A program made the position numbers and the translations under genes. A model generated the notes under the pieces. The model was not told the origin of the DNA and made no database searches. It saw only the letters and a list, made by a program, of their open reading frames with translations. 64,000 bases of DNA, from IMG/VR virus record IMGVR_UViG_3300042691_032784, positions 1-64,000 of that record; one strand, 5' to 3'. This DNA is from a virus. This document shows, piece after piece, positions 61,955 through 64,000 of the stretch. Position 1 is the stretch's first letter. Each line of letters begins with the position of its first letter.

Positions 61955-62409
61955 GTTTATTTATAACACTAGATAATACATTAATTACTACTAGAAGTGG
62001 TAGAACTCATGCATTACATAGTGAAGATTGGAAATTTATTTCTGAAACTATTTATGCTATAAAAGATTATTATGATAAAGGTTATAAAATTTTTATTATT
62101 TGTAATCAATTTCAAATATCTCAAGGATTTACTCCTAAACTTGCTTTTGTTAAAAAATTAGAAGATATTATTGAAACTATTGAAAAAGATTTAAAACTTA
62201 AAAAAAATTCTATATCTTACGATTATAATATTGAAGAAGGTTTATATAGAACTTTACCTAATCCTGGTATTATTTATGAACTAGCAACTGATTTTGAAAT
62301 AGATGTAGTTAATTCTATTTTAATAGGAAGTTGTTATGCTGATAAACATACAGCTATTAATTCAGGAATAAAAAATTATATAACTGTTACTGATTTAGTT
62401 TATAATTAA
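61945..62409 (+). CDS. HAD-superfamily PNKP-like protein, probably inactive
   Basis: 154 residues. The layout is that of the polynucleotide kinase 3'-phosphatase domain: LFITLDNTLITT in the DxDGT position, a Trp after the loop (EDW), FIICNQFQISQG for motif II, and LIGSCYADKHTA for motif IV. The nucleophile Asp is Thr (T8), the motif III Lys in the KPxPG-like stretch is Leu, and the first motif IV acid is Ser. It is therefore probably not a working phosphatase and may act as a structural or regulatory protein. It lies between the nuclease and TerL genes. Confidence 0.75.
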   Translation: MQLGLFITLDNTLITTRSGRTHALHSEDWKFISETIYAIKDYYDKGYKIFIICNQFQISQGFTPKLAFVKKLEDIIETIEKDLKLKKNSISYDYNIEEGLYRTLPNPGIIYELATDFEIDVVNSILIGSCYADKHTAINSGIKNYITVTDLVYN

Positions 62410-62419
62410 ATAAAATTAT

Positions 62420-64000
62420 ATGAGAGCAATTACTTCACAAGCTTTTAATATTGTTAATTCTTTATCTGAGGAGACTATTAATAATTTAAGAACTCCTAAT
62501 AATATTCATGTATATAGAACTCCATATAAAGAAGTTCCTTTACAGGCTATTAATGTAGATACTGATAAGCTTACTATGTTTAATGCAGAAGATATTGCTT
62601 TTGTTAATACTTCTGGTTTTACAGAAACAGGTAGGAATTTTATTAAAACAGGTAAATATACTAATGCTCATCCTAAATTTGATAAAAGAGAATATAATGC
62701 ATTTTGGGATAGAGAAGAAGACCGTTGTAAAAATGGTATGAGTTTGCCTGGAAAATTAATGAAACGTGAAGATGGTACTCTATGTTTACAAAAAGTTCAT
62801 ATTACAGGTGAACATTATGGTTATCTTAATTTTGCTGAAATAAAACGTTCTAAAGAATTTGAAGTTAAAAAAGGAGCTCTTTATGGACCTGGTAGTGAAT
62901 TACTTAATTCTACACATAATGGTGGTCATACTAAATCTTTTAGTTTACCTTCTTTTTGGGATGGAGATTATTACTTTTTTAAAGCTATTGAACTATGCAG
63001 ACAAATTGGTAAACATTTAGTTGTTGGTAAAGCTCGTCGTAAAGGATATTCTTATAAAAATGGTTGGCTTGTTGCTAATTTAGCTAATTTTATTAGAAGA
63101 AGTACTTCTGTTGTAGGTGCTTATGATGCTGCATCTTTATTTGATGATGGTACTATGGTTAAAGTAATGAATTACCTTAACTTTATTAATAAACATACTG
63201 ATTGGAGTAAAGGTAGATTAGCTAATACATTAGAACATATAGAAATTGGATTTAGATATAAAGGAGATGAAGCTAAATATGGTTTCTTATCTAATATATA
63301 TACTGCTGTTCTTAAAACTAATCCAGGTGGAATGAGAGGTAAAGATGCTGATTTACTTCTATTAGAAGAAGCAGGTAAATGTCCTAATCTTTCTGCTGTA
63401 TTAGATGCAACTCTTAAAACTCTTACTGACGGTGCTTTTATTACAGGTCTTATGATTATATTTGGTACAGGTGGTGGTGAAGATAATTTATGGCAAGGTT
63501 TTGAAGATTTATTCTATGAATGTTATGCTAGAAATTTTGTAATGTTTAATAATGTTTGGGATGATGAAATGGAAGGAACAGGATGTGGATTTTTTCATGC
63601 TTCTTATATGAATAAACCTGGACTTATTGATAAACACGGTAATAGTGATATTGCTGGTAGTTTAGCTTTTGATGATTTTGAAAAAAGTTTATTAAAAAAT
63701 AGTCCTGCTAAACTTAATGCTCATGAAATGGAAGAACCTAGAAAACCTAGTGAAGCATTTAGTCGCTCTGTAAATAATATATTTCCTGCTAAAGAAATTA
63801 ATGAACAATTAAGAAGATGTTTACATGAACCTTCTTTACAAGGTATTGGAAGACAAGGTTTCTTTTTACAAAAAGAAGGAAATAAAATAGCATTTATAGA
63901 TAATAATAATGCTAATGCTTATGAAAAACAATTTATTTATCCTGAATTAAATAATTATCCTCTTAGACAAGAAGATAATGATTTAAGAGGTTGTTGGGTA
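62420..64000 (+). CDS. terL: terminase large subunit (TerL), 3' truncated by window edge
   Basis: 527 residues are visible, open to the last base. The Walker A region is VVGKARRKGYSYKNGW (G203 onward), in the form seen in crAss-like TerL; Walker B is DLLLLEEAGK near residue 312; the coupling motif is IIFGTGGG. The N-terminal ATPase motor and the start of the RNase H-like nuclease are present. It pumps DNA into the prohead. The start is the ATG 10 bp after the preceding stop. Portal and capsid genes should follow outside the window. Confidence 0.9.
   Translation, partial: MRAITSQAFNIVNSLSEETINNLRTPNNIHVYRTPYKEVPLQAINVDTDKLTMFNAEDIAFVNTSGFTETGRNFIKTGKYTNAHPKFDKREYNAFWDREEDRCKNGMSLPGKLMKREDGTLCLQKVHITGEHYGYLNFAEIKRSKEFEVKKGALYGPGSELLNSTHNGGHTKSFSLPSFWDGDYYFFKAIELCRQIGKHLVVGKARRKGYSYKNGWLVANLANFIRRSTSVVGAYDAASLFDDGTMVKVMNYLNFINKHTDWSKGRLANTLEHIEIGFRYKGDEAKYGFLSNIYTAVLKTNPGGMRGKDADLLLLEEAGKCPNLSAVLDATLKTLTDGAFITGLMIIFGTGGGEDNLWQGFEDLFYECYARNFVMFNNVWDDEMEGTGCGFFHASYMNKPGLIDKHGNSDIAGSLAFDDFEKSLLKNSPAKLNAHEMEEPRKPSEAFSRSVNNIFPAKEINEQLRRCLHEPSLQGIGRQGFFLQKEGNKIAFIDNNNANAYEKQFIYPELNNYPLRQEDNDLRGCWV

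Noticed and set aside
1-64000. Stop-codon reassignment (TAG or TGA read as amino acid), known in some crAss-like phages
   Set aside because: All large genes read through in the standard code, and TAA, TAG and TGA are each used as natural ends (for example 5824, 11596, 26869).
1-64000. CRISPR arrays, insertion sequences, integrase, rRNA
   Set aside because: No regularly spaced direct repeats with unique spacers, no transposase or integrase motifs, and no rRNA-like sequence were seen.

Overview
The window is part of a crAss-like (Crassvirales) double-stranded DNA phage genome that very probably infects Bacteroidales. The evidence is the very low GC content, the absence of convincing Shine-Dalgarno sites, the order of the virion genes, and a giant virion protein carrying the DFDVD form of the crAss-like RNA polymerase motif. 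The one good promoter (42.95 kb, minus strand) is of the Bacteroidetes TTTG-N19-TAnnTTTG type. All genes read in the standard genetic code. Both ends cut through genes: a virion protein at base 1 and the terminase large subunit at base 64000. Portal, major capsid and most tail-assembly genes therefore lie outside the window.

Layout. (1) 1-26.8 kb, plus strand: late virion genes. These are a truncated structural protein, a ring/adaptor-like protein, a 1464-residue muzzle-like tail protein, an 817-residue cargo-like protein, a 1101-residue cargo-like protein ending in an M15-type peptidoglycan peptidase, and a single 5065-residue polypeptide containing the virion RNA polymerase. A bidirectional terminator closes the block at 26.87 kb. 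(2) 26.9-58.1 kb, minus strand: early/middle genes. Nucleotide metabolism is represented by a dNMP kinase, ThyX and a MazG-like pyrophosphohydrolase. There is a spore-photoproduct-lyase-like radical SAM protein beside a GHKL ATPase. The replication and recombination set comprises WGR/ATP DNA ligase, Toprim primase, a probable SSB, an AbrB-like acidic-tail protein, a RecT-like annealing protein, DnaB-type helicase, SF2 helicase, family A DNA polymerase, Dda/RecD-like helicase and a DEDDh exonuclease. After these come a lipoprotein, a GroES-like chaperonin and many small unknown genes. (3) 58.2-64 kb: a divergent control region, then plus-strand genes for an IHF/HU-like protein, a PD-(D/E)XK nuclease, a PNKP-like HAD protein with key residues missing, and TerL.

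The most unusual signal is a dispersed motif. In forward orientation it reads roughly CCAACACTAT followed by TTCTAWGGGGGAAAA. I found 18 copies by eye. Sixteen form eight inverted pairs, seven of them with starts 130-475 bp apart, and the pairs are spaced about 5-10 kb along the whole window. Most copies lie inside unrelated genes, on either strand, where they force rare codons. Pair orientation switches near 25 kb and near 50 kb. I know of no described function for it.

Other unusual structure: tracts with no C for 231 nt and no G for 191 nt around 56.4-56.8 and 58.4 kb; three hairpin-rich non-coding gaps at 52.6, 53.8-54.3 and 55.1-55.3 kb; and a roughly 210-bp island of foreign-looking codon use inside the giant polymerase gene.
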